DNA of 64,000 nucleotides from Halomontanus rarus (lineage in GTDB: Archaea > Halobacteriota > Halobacteria > Halobacteriales > Natrialbaceae), in NCBI RefSeq assembly GCF_029338335.1, contig NZ_CP119799.1, one strand, 5' to 3'. Positions 1 to 8,152 of the stretch are shown piece by piece (within the stretch, counting starts at the first letter, position 1; each line of letters starts with the position of its first letter). The notes below the pieces were generated by a model. It had not been told where the DNA came from. It ran no database searches and saw only the letters and a program-made list of their open reading frames with translations. Both the position numbers and the translations under genes were made by a program.

Positions 1-926
1 TCGGGGAATTGCTCGCGAATCGAATCTTCTGGCGGTGTTATCGCCCACGATCCGTCTGTATTTCCGGCGATGATTTCCTGGTACAATTGCTCATCCGTCT
101 GCGAACGGACGAACTCAAGGGTGAAATCGAGTTGGTCGCCAGCGAAGTGTCCCCCGTGAGGTTCGAACGCGAGGCCGTTCTCCCACCACTCGACCAATTC
201 CCAAGGGCCCGAACCGTAGGCATCCTCGTTGTCGATTCGGTGTTCAGTGATCTCACCTCTGATCTCCTCAACTGCGTCGTCGTCGCCATCTGCCTCCTCG
301 AAATCGTCGAGCCAGTCACTGAAGACGTGCTCGGGAGTAGTTACATTCGTAGTCAACATTGTCTCGAGGAGGCTGGGATTGGTCGGCTCTGCGGCGGTCA
401 GTTCGATCGTGAACTCGTCGGTCGCTTCGACGTCGCTGAACGTCGGATCTGCCGGCGGGGTGACGTACTGTCCGAGGTGGAACTGGGTCGCGTAGTCGTT
501 GGCAGTGATCGGTTCGCCGCTGGGCCACCAAGCCGTGTCGTCTCGAAGCTCAACCGTCCCACCGTTCCGATCGAACTCCCAGTCCTCGGCGAGCATCGGA
601 ACGTATTCGTTGTTTTCGGCGATGTGAACCGCCAACGGCTGATAACAGATGTGATTGACGTGAATGTCCATCTGCGCCGTCGGGTTGAAGTGATTCCAGT
701 CAACATTCAACGGATCGTTGTGGATGTTCGCATGAAACGTTTCATCACTTGTACCGCCGTTTCCGCTGCCATTTCCGTTTCCGCTGCCATTTCCGTTTCC
801 GTTTCCGCTCCCGTTGGTGAGGTCGTCAGGATTTTCATCGTCATCATCGCCGAGGCACCCTGCGAGGAGCGCTCCGCTGCCGATCAGTCCGAGTGACCGA
901 AGGTATTGCCTTCTGTTTGCCACCAT
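1..926 (-). CDS. ABC transporter substrate-binding lipoprotein (peptide/oligosaccharide type), partial
   Basis: The reading frame opens at the ATG whose first base is 926 and runs off the left edge without a stop, giving 308 codons. The N-terminus has a twin-arginine motif (RRQYLRSLGL) followed by a lipobox ending AGC, so the protein is probably Tat-exported and lipid-anchored outside the cell. A Gly/Asn/Ser linker and then a typical SBP_bac_5 (DppA/OppA) start follow, including a stretch reading DPLNVDWNHFNPTG. This family captures peptides or, in archaea and Thermotoga, oligosaccharides; the surrounding glycosidases favour sugar. A TATA-like stretch at 953-961 lies about 30 nt before the ATG, so the gene may have its own leaderless promoter although it lies downstream of the ATPase gene. 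The permeases are not in the window and may lie to the left. Confidence 0.9.
   Translation of the reverse strand, partial: MVANRRQYLRSLGLIGSGALLAGCLGDDDDENPDDLTNGSGNGNGNGSGNGNGSGNGGTSDETFHANIHNDPLNVDWNHFNPTAQMDIHVNHICYQPLAVHIAENNEYVPMLAEDWEFDRNGGTVELRDDTAWWPSGEPITANDYATQFHLGQYVTPPADPTFSDVEATDEFTIELTAAEPTNPSLLETMLTTNVTTPEHVFSDWLDDFEEADGDDDAVEEIRGEITEHRIDNEDAYGSGPWELVEWWENGLAFEPHGGHFAGDQLDFTLEFVRSQTDEQLYQEIIAGNTDGSWAITPPEDSIREQFP
760..813. repeat. Short tandem repeat coding the Gly/Asn linker
   Basis: An 18-bp unit (TTTCCGCTGCCATTTCCG on the + strand) occurs twice in tandem at 760-777 and 778-795, followed by a partial third copy. It encodes the Gly-Asn-Ser linker just after the lipobox of the binding protein. 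The second binding protein (36830-38668) has a similar linker at about 38459-38512. Confidence 0.85.
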
Positions 927-945
927 TATCGAGTAATAGATTGTT

Positions 946-965
946 CTAGTAGTATATATAGCTTG
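946..965 (-). promoter_or_regulatory. TATA-like box upstream of the binding-protein gene
   Basis: An AT-rich run TATATATA at 953-960 reads as a TATA box on the minus strand about 30 nt before the ATG at 926. This spacing is typical of a haloarchaeal leaderless promoter. It is assigned from spacing alone. Confidence 0.5.
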
Positions 966-1090
966 GTGTGAGTTACCACGTATAACGCTAGCCAATAGCT
1001 GCCATCGATGAGAAAACCCGATCGTACTCTTCGAGAAGATTGTCGCTCGACTCGAACACGAATCAACTTCGAGAGGGCGGAGCGCCTCGG

Positions 1091-3301
1091 TCAGTCCGAC
1101 GTAACCTCTTCAGCGTTGGTTCGATCCGCTTCGTCCCCAGCAGCTCGATTCGACTCTTCGACGATGGAGTCGCTATCCCAGTACTCGTGGTCATCGAATT
1201 CTCGGAAGCACGCCGCCCGATGGTTATCATTGTCCTCAGAGATCAGGTCGGGATTCTGCTTTCGGCAGGTCTCTCTCGCCTCTGGACAGCGCGTGTGAAA
1301 CCGACATCCTGAAGGTGGATTTGCCGGATCCGGGATATCTATTCCGCGGATCGGTGGCTCTTCTGCGCTCTGGTCGACTTCAAGATCGGTCGTTGACCAC
1401 TTCAATACCTTCGTGTAGGGGTGTTTGGGATTTCGGATGATCTCCTCTGGAGGCCCAATCTCCACGAGATTTCCGAGGTACATCACGCCGATCCGACCGT
1501 TCGCTTTCCCCGTCAGATACCGCGCGTTCGAGAGGTTGTGCGAGATGAAAACGTAGGACGTCCCAAATATTTCCTGCAGTTCGAGCATGAGATCCATCAT
1601 TTCCACCCGCAGGGAGACGTCGAGCGCCGAGACTGCCTCGTCGGCGAGGATTACGTCGGGGTTCATCAATAGGGCCCTGATCAGAGCGACTCGCTGTTTT
1701 TCACCTCCGCTGAGTTGGTGCGGATAACGTTCAGCGTAGTCTTTAGGGGGGTTCATTCCGACGTGTTCGAGCAGTCCGAATATCCGCGAAAGACGTTCCA
1801 TCCGACTCATTCCAGACTGGGCTTGTTTCAGTGGTACCTCGAGGATCTTCTGAACCTTTCGGTGGGCATTGAGCGCGTTCCCTGGGTCCTGGTGGATGAT
1901 CTGTAATGCTTGGCGGATCTCCTCATATTCGATGGTCACATCACCCCGATATTCGCGTGCGTCCCAGACGTCCTGTCCGCGGTAGACGACAGCGCCGTCG
2001 GTCGGACGCTGAGCACCGATTGCAGTCTTTCCCAGTGTCGTCTTTCCGCAGCCACTCTCTCCGACGAGGGCGACTACATCGTTCTCGTATATGTCGAGTG
2101 AGACATCGTCGACCGCCTGAACCGTGGACCGGTCACCGAACGGACCGATACCGCTGCTGACGTCGAAATGAACGTCAACATCATCGAGAGAGACGACCGG
2201 TTCGTCAGTCGATCGATCGAAACTGGTGTCAAGTTCAGCCTCATCATCAGCGTTGAGCTCGAGCGGAATCGTCGATGGTGCCTCCTCGTAGTGAAAGCAC
2301 GAGACGTGGTGCTCGTCGTGGACTGGTTCGAATTCCGGTTCGAGTTCGCTGCACTCCTCCGTGGCCAGCGGACACCGCGGATGGTACGAACAGCCGGATG
2401 GGACATTGACCGGGTCTGGTGCTCCTCCCTCAATCGGATGCATCTTGGAGATGGGGGAGTCGAGATTGGGCACCGCTCGCAACAATGACCGCGTGTACGG
2501 GTGAGCGGGCTCTTCGATGATCGAATCGGCTGTGCCGAGTTCGACAAATTCGAAGGCATAGAGGACGGCGATCCTATCGCACAGCCCTGCGACCAGCGGG
2601 AGGTCGTGCGTGATGAATACCACCGTCAGGTCGTACTTTTCTTTGATTTCTTCGAGCAACCCAAGGATCGATCGCTGCATCAGTAGGTCGAGCGCCGCTG
2701 TCGGCTCGTCCATTACGAGCACCTCTGGATCCAGCAACAGCGACAGCGCGATCAGGGTTCGCTGTTTCATCCCACCCGAGAGCTCGTGCGGATACGAACT
2801 GAGTACGCGCTCGGGATCGAGGTAAAGGTCCTCCAGTAACTGTTTCGTATACTCGATTCCATCCTCGATGTCCCTATCGTGGGCTTCAAGGGTTTCCTCG
2901 AAGTGACCACGAATGGTCATCGTTGGATTGAACGAGCTCTGGGCGCCTTGGAAGACCATCGCGATCTCCTCCCAGCGGATCCGTCGGAGTTCCTCGTCAG
3001 AGAGCGAGAGCGTGTCGACGGGCTCCCCCTTGTCTGGGTGATAGGTTATATCACCGGTCAACTGTCCCGGTTCGACAACCGCATCAAGCAATGCCGACGC
3101 AAACATCGACTTTCCGCTTCCACTTTCGCCGACTACGCCCAGAATTTCTCCGCGTTCGATGTCGAGGCTCACATCATCCAGAACACGAGAGACTCCGCGG
3201 CTCATATCGAACGTGACGCTACAGTTGCGTACTTCGACGACTGGATCGGTCACCGTTGCGAACCGCTCTTTCGGAGGTTCGGACGCGACGTTACCCTCCA
3301 T
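1091..3301 (-). CDS. Fused DppD-DppF type ABC transporter ATP-binding protein
   Basis: Two complete ATPases lie in one 736-aa chain. Each has a Walker A (GESGSGKS near residue 58; GESGCGKT near residue 415), an ABC signature (LSGGMKQR, then LSGGEKQR) and a Cys-rich oligopeptide-ABC tail (SGCSYHPRCP; SGCRFHTRCP). It should power the Dpp/Opp-type importer whose binding protein is the next gene. I place the start at the ATG at 3301 because a strong Shine-Dalgarno sequence (GGAGGT, 5 nt spacer) precedes it; an upstream in-frame ATG at 3370 has none. The same two subunits are separate genes in the second operon at 32394-34603, with close sequence similarity, so the fusion is specific to this copy. 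Confidence 0.93.
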   Translation of the reverse strand: MEGNVASEPPKERFATVTDPVVEVRNCSVTFDMSRGVSRVLDDVSLDIERGEILGVVGESGSGKSMFASALLDAVVEPGQLTGDITYHPDKGEPVDTLSLSDEELRRIRWEEIAMVFQGAQSSFNPTMTIRGHFEETLEAHDRDIEDGIEYTKQLLEDLYLDPERVLSSYPHELSGGMKQRTLIALSLLLDPEVLVMDEPTAALDLLMQRSILGLLEEIKEKYDLTVVFITHDLPLVAGLCDRIAVLYAFEFVELGTADSIIEEPAHPYTRSLLRAVPNLDSPISKMHPIEGGAPDPVNVPSGCSYHPRCPLATEECSELEPEFEPVHDEHHVSCFHYEEAPSTIPLELNADDEAELDTSFDRSTDEPVVSLDDVDVHFDVSSGIGPFGDRSTVQAVDDVSLDIYENDVVALVGESGCGKTTLGKTAIGAQRPTDGAVVYRGQDVWDAREYRGDVTIEYEEIRQALQIIHQDPGNALNAHRKVQKILEVPLKQAQSGMSRMERLSRIFGLLEHVGMNPPKDYAERYPHQLSGGEKQRVALIRALLMNPDVILADEAVSALDVSLRVEMMDLMLELQEIFGTSYVFISHNLSNARYLTGKANGRIGVMYLGNLVEIGPPEEIIRNPKHPYTKVLKWSTTDLEVDQSAEEPPIRGIDIPDPANPPSGCRFHTRCPEARETCRKQNPDLISEDNDNHRAACFREFDDHEYWDSDSIVEESNRAAGDEADRTNAEEVTSD

Positions 3302-3456
3302 TTGTGACCTCCGTAATGACAGTTCTTCGTGATCCGTGCATCGTTTACAGTAGTCACGGTCGTCGAACATATACGTTTGGGGAACCGAAGCGGTTCCGGC
3401 AAGGAAAAACGGCGGGGTGAACGCTTATATCATATCGTGTTGAGCTCTAACATGTC
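3302..3456. promoter_or_regulatory. Divergent promoter region between the ABC ATPase and the GH99-like gene
   Basis: This 155-bp gap separates divergent genes. CTTATAT at 3424-3430 lies about 27 nt before the ATG at 3457, consistent with a leaderless promoter for the + strand gene. The Shine-Dalgarno GGAGGT of the minus-strand gene is read at 3307-3312. Confidence 0.55.
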
Positions 3457-4476
3457 ATGTCTACGAATGACACGCCAAGCGGCGAGCTACCCGATGGAGC
3501 GGACCTGATAGGTGCCCACTACTGCACGTGGTTGTATCCCGAAAATTACAGAAATGATAGCTGGGCGGACGAATGTGTCATGGATCCAGTCCTCGGAAAT
3601 TACGACGGCACGGATTCAGAAGTGATCCAACAGCACATCGATTGGTCACTTGATCACGGACTGAACTGGTGGTGGATGAGCTGGTGGGGACGCGATGAAG
3701 GCCCCGAAAACACGAACAGTTCGGACAAGATGATTCGGTCGTTCCTCGAAACAGAAGGTGCCGATCGGATGCCTTTCTCCATCCTCTACGAGTCGACCGG
3801 ACTCCTCGAGTGGACCGACGATGGAACTGTCGACCTCGACGATCCCGAGAACCGTTCGCGGCTTCGAGACCACTTCGAGTACTTCGCGGAGAACTTCTTC
3901 GACCAGCCCAACTACCGCCGCATCGATGGAAAACCTGCGGTCTTCATGTATGTCTCGCGAACGTACACAGGTGACATTGAGGCCGCACTGTCGGAGGCCA
4001 AGGAGGCAGCGGGAGAAGATCTCTACCTCATTGGAGACTTCGTCGATTGGGAACCGCCTAGCGACGACGATCGAGAGGCTATTCGCCACTACGACGCGAT
4101 CACGACCTACAACAGCTACAAACCACGCGAGGACATCGACGAGATCGATTTCGTCGATCGCGTAGTCAGCGGATTCGAAGAGTGGCAGGCTGCAGCGGAC
4201 GAGCAAAACGTCGCCTTCATCCCAGAGGTCATTCCTGGATTTGACGACACGGAGATAACGCACGTGCCTGATCGACCCGCTCACCCGGTGCTCAGCAGGG
4301 ACGAGGATCGATTCGTGGACATGTGCGAGCGCGCACTCGAGTACCGCGATGAAACTCTCAACGCAGTTTTCCTGACGTCGTTCAACGAGTGGTTCGAGAA
4401 CAGTGTTGTCGAACCCTCCGAATCGGAGGGGACGAAGTACCTAGAAATCCTCCGGGACGTCCTATCGAACGAATAA
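3457..4476 (+). CDS. GH99-like (WbsX-type) glycoside hydrolase
   Basis: This 339-aa protein has the features of the GH99-like/WbsX domain: an N-terminal IGAHYCTWLYPE strand, an aromatic NWWWMSWWGRD segment at about residues 70-80, SILYEST, FMYVSRTY and a C-terminal TSFNEWFENS followed by SEGTKYLE. GH99 enzymes are endo-alpha-1,2-mannosidases or mannanases; the WbsX-like branch is less well characterised. No signal peptide is seen, so it should act in the cytoplasm on imported oligosaccharides. It is divergent from the ABC ATPase gene. A second, frameshifted copy lies at 41421-42382. Exact substrate is inferred only from family and neighbours. Confidence 0.85.
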   Translation: MSTNDTPSGELPDGADLIGAHYCTWLYPENYRNDSWADECVMDPVLGNYDGTDSEVIQQHIDWSLDHGLNWWWMSWWGRDEGPENTNSSDKMIRSFLETEGADRMPFSILYESTGLLEWTDDGTVDLDDPENRSRLRDHFEYFAENFFDQPNYRRIDGKPAVFMYVSRTYTGDIEAALSEAKEAAGEDLYLIGDFVDWEPPSDDDREAIRHYDAITTYNSYKPREDIDEIDFVDRVVSGFEEWQAAADEQNVAFIPEVIPGFDDTEITHVPDRPAHPVLSRDEDRFVDMCERALEYRDETLNAVFLTSFNEWFENSVVEPSESEGTKYLEILRDVLSNE

Positions 4477-4970
4477 CTACTCATCCGGATGGACATTGAC
4501 CGAGGTTCGATGGAGTCGATCATCAATCCGGTTGTATGTCGCGATCGATACAAATGACGGTGATCGCGCAACAGTCTTGAGTACCTGACGAAGCAGTCGT
4601 TATCTCCTTCGTCGTTGGCCTGTGTCCCTCTCATTGAATGCGAACGCTACGGGGCCATCGACCGATTCGAGGATGATCCATAATCTTGGGGAGATCGAAT
4701 CTCTGTCCCCATTCTCCAGATAGGTCGTCGCTGGGATGACCTCGATAACCACGTTCTTCAGGTTCTGTTCGTCGTCTTCGATACAACTCGAAATGGGTGA
4801 TAACGAAGCCGCAATTTGGGCGAGAACGACTCGGCTGTTGAAGAAGTCTATCGTGTTTATATGGTGGTTTCACATCGTGTTATTATAATATGTACTGTTG
4901 GCTGTTATGTTTCACTATAGACTGACGGTTCCGGTAGCAGTCAATCGAATCTGTCTCAACGATCACCAAG
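4477..4970. other. Intergenic region with an unplaced open stretch
   Basis: This gap lies between the 3' ends of two convergent genes. The minus strand has a stop-free stretch of about 85 codons (about 4610-4870) reading in part IEVIPATTYLENGDRD, but it has no start codon and a stop immediately upstream. It may be a decayed gene fragment. I do not recognise it and see no RNA gene or clear terminator. Confidence 0.3.
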
Positions 4971-6062
4971 TCACCAAGACGTGATCGTTATGTCCTGAAG
5001 CGAGGGATCGATCGGGAGATCGACCTGACTACCGGTATTGTGTGAGAGAAAGAATCCGATAATGATTTCGACCGACTGAAACGCTTCCTCACCCGACGAA
5101 AGATTGTCATCCCGACCCTCCAACAGGTCCACAATGTGTCCTGCAGCGTTCGGGAAGGCCTCCTCGTAATCGGTATCCCAGGACCACGCCGACTCGATCC
5201 CTGGAAGTGGCGCCTCGACGTGCGAGCCGTCTTCGAGCCGCCAGTATTGCCAGACGCCGTCGTCGTTATTCAGGTACAGCTTCCCCTCCGTACCGATCAA
5301 CTCGATAGACATGGAAGAGATTTCCCGCGCAACTGTACAGTCGATCGTTACGAATGTGCCGTCCTCGAGTACAACGAATCCGCCACCACCTGCGTCATCA
5401 ACGTCCCGCCCGTCGAGAGCGTCGACCGCGTCGTTCTCATCATTGACGTAGCCGCTCACCCGTACCGGACGACTGTTGACGAGGAAGGCGAGCGTGTCGA
5501 GCAAATGCGTAGAGTTGCGTAACAGTTCGCGGCGGAACTGGGCGTTAACCGCCTTGATCTCTCCTATAAGACCGTCCGCAAGGAGCGATCGAAGCTGCTG
5601 TATCTTTTTCGTAAATCGGAAGGAGTGGTTAACGATGAGTTCGATGCCCTCTGCATCGCAAACCGAGATCATTTCCTCGGCGTCGGCGATGCTTGAGGCG
5701 ATGGGCTTTTCACACCAGATCGCCGACGGACTGGCCGACGAGAGTGCGGCGTCGATCACGTGTTCGCGATGGAGGTACGTCGGTGTGCAGACGGAGACGA
5801 TATCGAGATTCTCAGCCTCGAGCATTGACTCGTGCCCGACGTAGCGCTGTTCGGACGGGATGTCCCACGCTTTTCCAAACGTCTCAAGTTTCTGCTCGTC
5901 GACGTCCGCGACGGCGTTCAACTCCACGTTGGGTGTCTCGGTATAACCTCCCGCATGACTCGAACGAACCTTCTTCGAACCGATGTCATCTTGTTCATGG
6001 AGGCCAAGAATTCCCATACCTGCGATGCCGCCCGTTCCGATGATGCCTGCTCTATAAACCAT
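4971..6062 (-). CDS. Gfo/Idh/MocA family NAD(P)-dependent sugar oxidoreductase
   Basis: This 363-aa protein starts with a Rossmann NAD(P)-binding motif (AGIIGTGGIAG) and has the conserved EKP triad segment (WCEKPIASS, about residue 120) that carries the catalytic Lys of the family. The C-terminal alpha/beta substrate domain follows. Members oxidise or reduce sugars, inositols or sugar acids, and some act on glycosides at C3. It is divergently transcribed from the IclR gene at 6451, which suggests IclR control. A nested palindrome lies just upstream at 6072-6116. It is one of three intact Gfo/Idh paralogues in the window. Confidence 0.92.
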   Translation of the reverse strand: MVYRAGIIGTGGIAGMGILGLHEQDDIGSKKVRSSHAGGYTETPNVELNAVADVDEQKLETFGKAWDIPSEQRYVGHESMLEAENLDIVSVCTPTYLHREHVIDAALSSASPSAIWCEKPIASSIADAEEMISVCDAEGIELIVNHSFRFTKKIQQLRSLLADGLIGEIKAVNAQFRRELLRNSTHLLDTLAFLVNSRPVRVSGYVNDENDAVDALDGRDVDDAGGGGFVVLEDGTFVTIDCTVAREISSMSIELIGTEGKLYLNNDDGVWQYWRLEDGSHVEAPLPGIESAWSWDTDYEEAFPNAAGHIVDLLEGRDDNLSSGEEAFQSVEIIIGFFLSHNTGSQVDLPIDPSLQDITITSW

Positions 6063-6071
6063 GATCTGACC

Positions 6072-6116
6072 CTGTCACTTGCTACTGTGACTGACAGTAA
6101 GATTAACGACTGTCAC
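6072..6116. promoter_or_regulatory. Nested inverted repeats upstream of Gfo/Idh gene
   Basis: Two overlapping inverted repeats occur: ACTGT-N5-ACAGT at 6084-6098 and GACAGT-N10-ACTGTC at 6093-6114. CTGTCAC is also present at 6072-6078 and 6110-6116. They lie 10-54 nt before the minus-strand ATG at 6062 and just downstream of a possible TATA stretch at 6123-6129, so a repressor bound here could block initiation. The assignment as an operator is inference. Confidence 0.5.
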
Positions 6117-6378
6117 CAGAGGTATAAATCTTGCGGCCGTGACGTTATTCAGTCTTCGGCCTACCGGACACGATGCCAGTGAAAGTTATGACGTCGGTTC
6201 CGGAGTTGGATCCATACACAGAGTCAATAATGATAATAGCCTCGAAAATATGATGTAACGTTCGGATACGTCTTCTCGAGAACGGTATTATCGGACCTCA
6301 ACCGATTCCCAATGCGAGGTGATCGCATATCACTCTAACCATTGAAATCATCCGTTTCAAACACAGAGGGTCCCTATC

Positions 6379-6399
6379 ATTGGTCTGGAAGTGACCAAT
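6379..6399. promoter_or_regulatory. Palindrome TTGGT-N9-ACCAA upstream of iclR gene 1
   Basis: ATTGGTC at 6379-6385 is a perfect inverted repeat of GACCAAT at 6393-6399, with a 7-nt spacer. It lies 52 nt before the ATG of the IclR gene at 6451. A palindrome of the same core and spacing lies upstream of the second iclR gene (45559-45579), which makes an autoregulatory operator likely. Confidence 0.6.
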
Positions 6400-6450
6400 A
6401 CCGTGCGATGGAGCCGAACACTTTTAGTGATATAGCATAGAACGTAATCC

Positions 6451-7209
6451 ATGAACGAATCAAAAAACGAGATAAAGTCGACGAAGACTGCACTCAGCCT
6501 ACTAGAAGAACTCAAAAGTCGAAACAGCGCCGGGGTGACTGAACTCGCCGAGGCGCTCGATCTCCCCAAGAGCACCGTGTTCAGCCATCTCAACACGCTG
6601 TACAAAGAAGAGTATGTCGTCCGAGAAGAAGGACGATACAGACTCGGTTATAAGTTCCTCGAGTACGGTGAACAGGTCAGACTAAACTCTGAACTTCAGA
6701 CCACTGCCAGGCCCTTACTTGAATCCCTGGCAGCCGAAACTGGGGAACTTGCCAACCTAATGGTTGAGGAGTTCGGACAGGGTATCTACGTTGACTTAGT
6801 AGAAGGGAAAAACGCAGTGCAAGTCGATACGTACAAAGGTAAACGGGTCGATCTTTATTGTACAGCTCTCGGAAAGGCAATCCTCTCTCAACTCCCTGAG
6901 GAGCGCGTCGAAGAGATCGTCGACAACCATCCGCTGGAACCGATAACGCCAAACACAATCACTGACCGAGAGGAACTGTTCCAGGAACTGGACGAAGTCC
7001 GGGAACAAGGATATGCCTTCGATGATCAAGAACGGGCCGAAGAGCTTCGATGCATTGCGGCACCAATTGTCTCACAAGGGGAGGTATATGGTGCGATCAG
7101 CGTCTCCGGGCCGCTTCCTCGGATGGTTGGTGAACGGTATCAGTCCGAAATTCCCGAACAGCTAATTAACGCAGCCAGCGTGATTGGGATAAATCTCACC
7201 TACGGCTGA
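6451..7209 (+). CDS. IclR family transcriptional regulator
   Basis: This 252-aa protein has an N-terminal winged helix (about residues 10-70; LAEALDLPKSTVFSHLNTL) and a C-terminal IclR effector-binding domain (LYCTALGKAILS; RCIAAPIV; YGAISVSGP; LINAASVIGINL). IclR proteins in haloarchaea bind small metabolites and control sugar-catabolic genes. TTTTAG at 6422-6427 lies about 26 nt before the ATG, consistent with a leaderless transcript. It is divergent from the Gfo/Idh gene at 4971-6062. Related regulators lie at 45649-46404 (intact) and 50888-51664 (decayed). Confidence 0.95.
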   Translation: MNESKNEIKSTKTALSLLEELKSRNSAGVTELAEALDLPKSTVFSHLNTLYKEEYVVREEGRYRLGYKFLEYGEQVRLNSELQTTARPLLESLAAETGELANLMVEEFGQGIYVDLVEGKNAVQVDTYKGKRVDLYCTALGKAILSQLPEERVEEIVDNHPLEPITPNTITDREELFQELDEVREQGYAFDDQERAEELRCIAAPIVSQGEVYGAISVSGPLPRMVGERYQSEIPEQLINAASVIGINLTYG

Positions 7210-7309
7210 AGCGCATACGATAATATTGCCGTTTCGAATATGGTATTCGAAGAAACGCGTTATCTCATTCATCATCATAGTGGTAGATGGTCACACGGAG
7301 ATATATCGA

Positions 7310-7331
7310 ATTACACCCGTACGATTGTAAT
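7310..7331. repeat. 22-bp palindrome ATTACA-N10-TGTAAT, copy 1
   Basis: Perfect 6-bp arms flank a 10-nt spacer reading CCCGTACGAT. The same architecture and a similar spacer recur at 26960-26981, 51970-51991 and 52130-52151. This copy lies between convergent reading frames, not directly upstream of an intact gene. Confidence 0.6.
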
Positions 7332-7354
7332 CTATTAGCTGCATAACAACTTGT

Positions 7355-7723
7355 TTATTCGGTACGCTCGAGAGCCCCGATGATCATCGCTAGCTCAAGG
7401 AGTGAAACAATAACCTCTGACTGTGCGATAACCGTACGAGGAGGGATATTACGGTCAATCTGTTTGGATGAGGGAATCCGTTCACGGATGTAGAACCGAC
7501 GGCATTCGAGGCCAAGGACACCGTTGAGTAGGCCGTACGATTCATCAGGGTGTCTTAATCGACTCCACGCGACTCGTTCGAGTATTGACGAATGAGAACG
7601 GATAGCCGCCTCCGGGATCTCAACACTAGCGAGTACCGTTCGGTGGTCGGTCGGATCGCTACATCTCACCTCGTAGCGCACTCGTGCGACATGGTCATAC
7701 GAATCCTCAGTGACAAATGGCAC
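7355..7723 (-). CDS. Hypothetical protein
   Basis: An open frame of 122 aa begins with MPFVTEDSYDH and ends at 7355. I recognise no family. It is not hydrophobic and has no signal peptide. Its codons lack the GC-rich third positions of the neighbouring genes, which argues for a decayed or foreign gene, or a chance frame. Its first codons lie inside the direct repeat that begins at 7710, so its 5' end may have been created or altered by the duplication. Confidence 0.3.
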   Translation of the reverse strand: MPFVTEDSYDHVARVRYEVRCSDPTDHRTVLASVEIPEAAIRSHSSILERVAWSRLRHPDESYGLLNGVLGLECRRFYIRERIPSSKQIDRNIPPRTVIAQSEVIVSLLELAMIIGALERTE

Positions 7724-8061
7724 TATCTGTCGTGTGGTTTACTCAAAACACCTTCTGTCGTCGTCGACCAATTATCGGTTAACGCGACGGCACTTGCCGC
7801 ACCAGTCCATCTACGCTCGACGCTCGCTCGAAGAACCCGACCCTAAAACGGGAAGGCGGCCCGATGTATGGACGTACGGTATGTTCGCATGCCCCACCAG
7901 TGACAATGGTACGCATCTGTCGTGTGGTCCACCCGAGACACCTTCACCCGCTATCGGTCGGCTATCGGTTTACGCGACGGCGCTTGCCACACCAGTCCAT
8001 CCACGCTCACCGCCCGCTCAAAGAATCCGACATGAGCCTTAAAACGAAAAGGCGGCCCGAT
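7710..8061. repeat. Imperfect direct repeat of about 160 bp in tandem
   Basis: Two related units lie head to tail: 7710-7865 and 7900-8061. Shared blocks include ATCTGTCGTGTGGT, ACGCGACGGC, CACCAGTCCAT and AAGGCGGCCCGAT at the ends. They differ by scattered substitutions and a few small indels. No open reading frame spans both, and no transposase is adjacent. The units may be non-autonomous element copies or decayed coding DNA. Confidence 0.75.
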
Positions 8062-8152
8062 ACGCAGTCGTGGCGCGAGTGTATGGCATTCGAACGAACG
8101 GAACGTGACCCGCCTCAATCGAGTGGATTGACGGCAATCCGCGATTGAGAAG

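Noticed and set aside
3302..3370. Start of the fused ATPase at the ATG at 3370
   Set aside because: No Shine-Dalgarno sequence before it, while the ATG at 3301 has GGAGGT at a 5-nt spacer.
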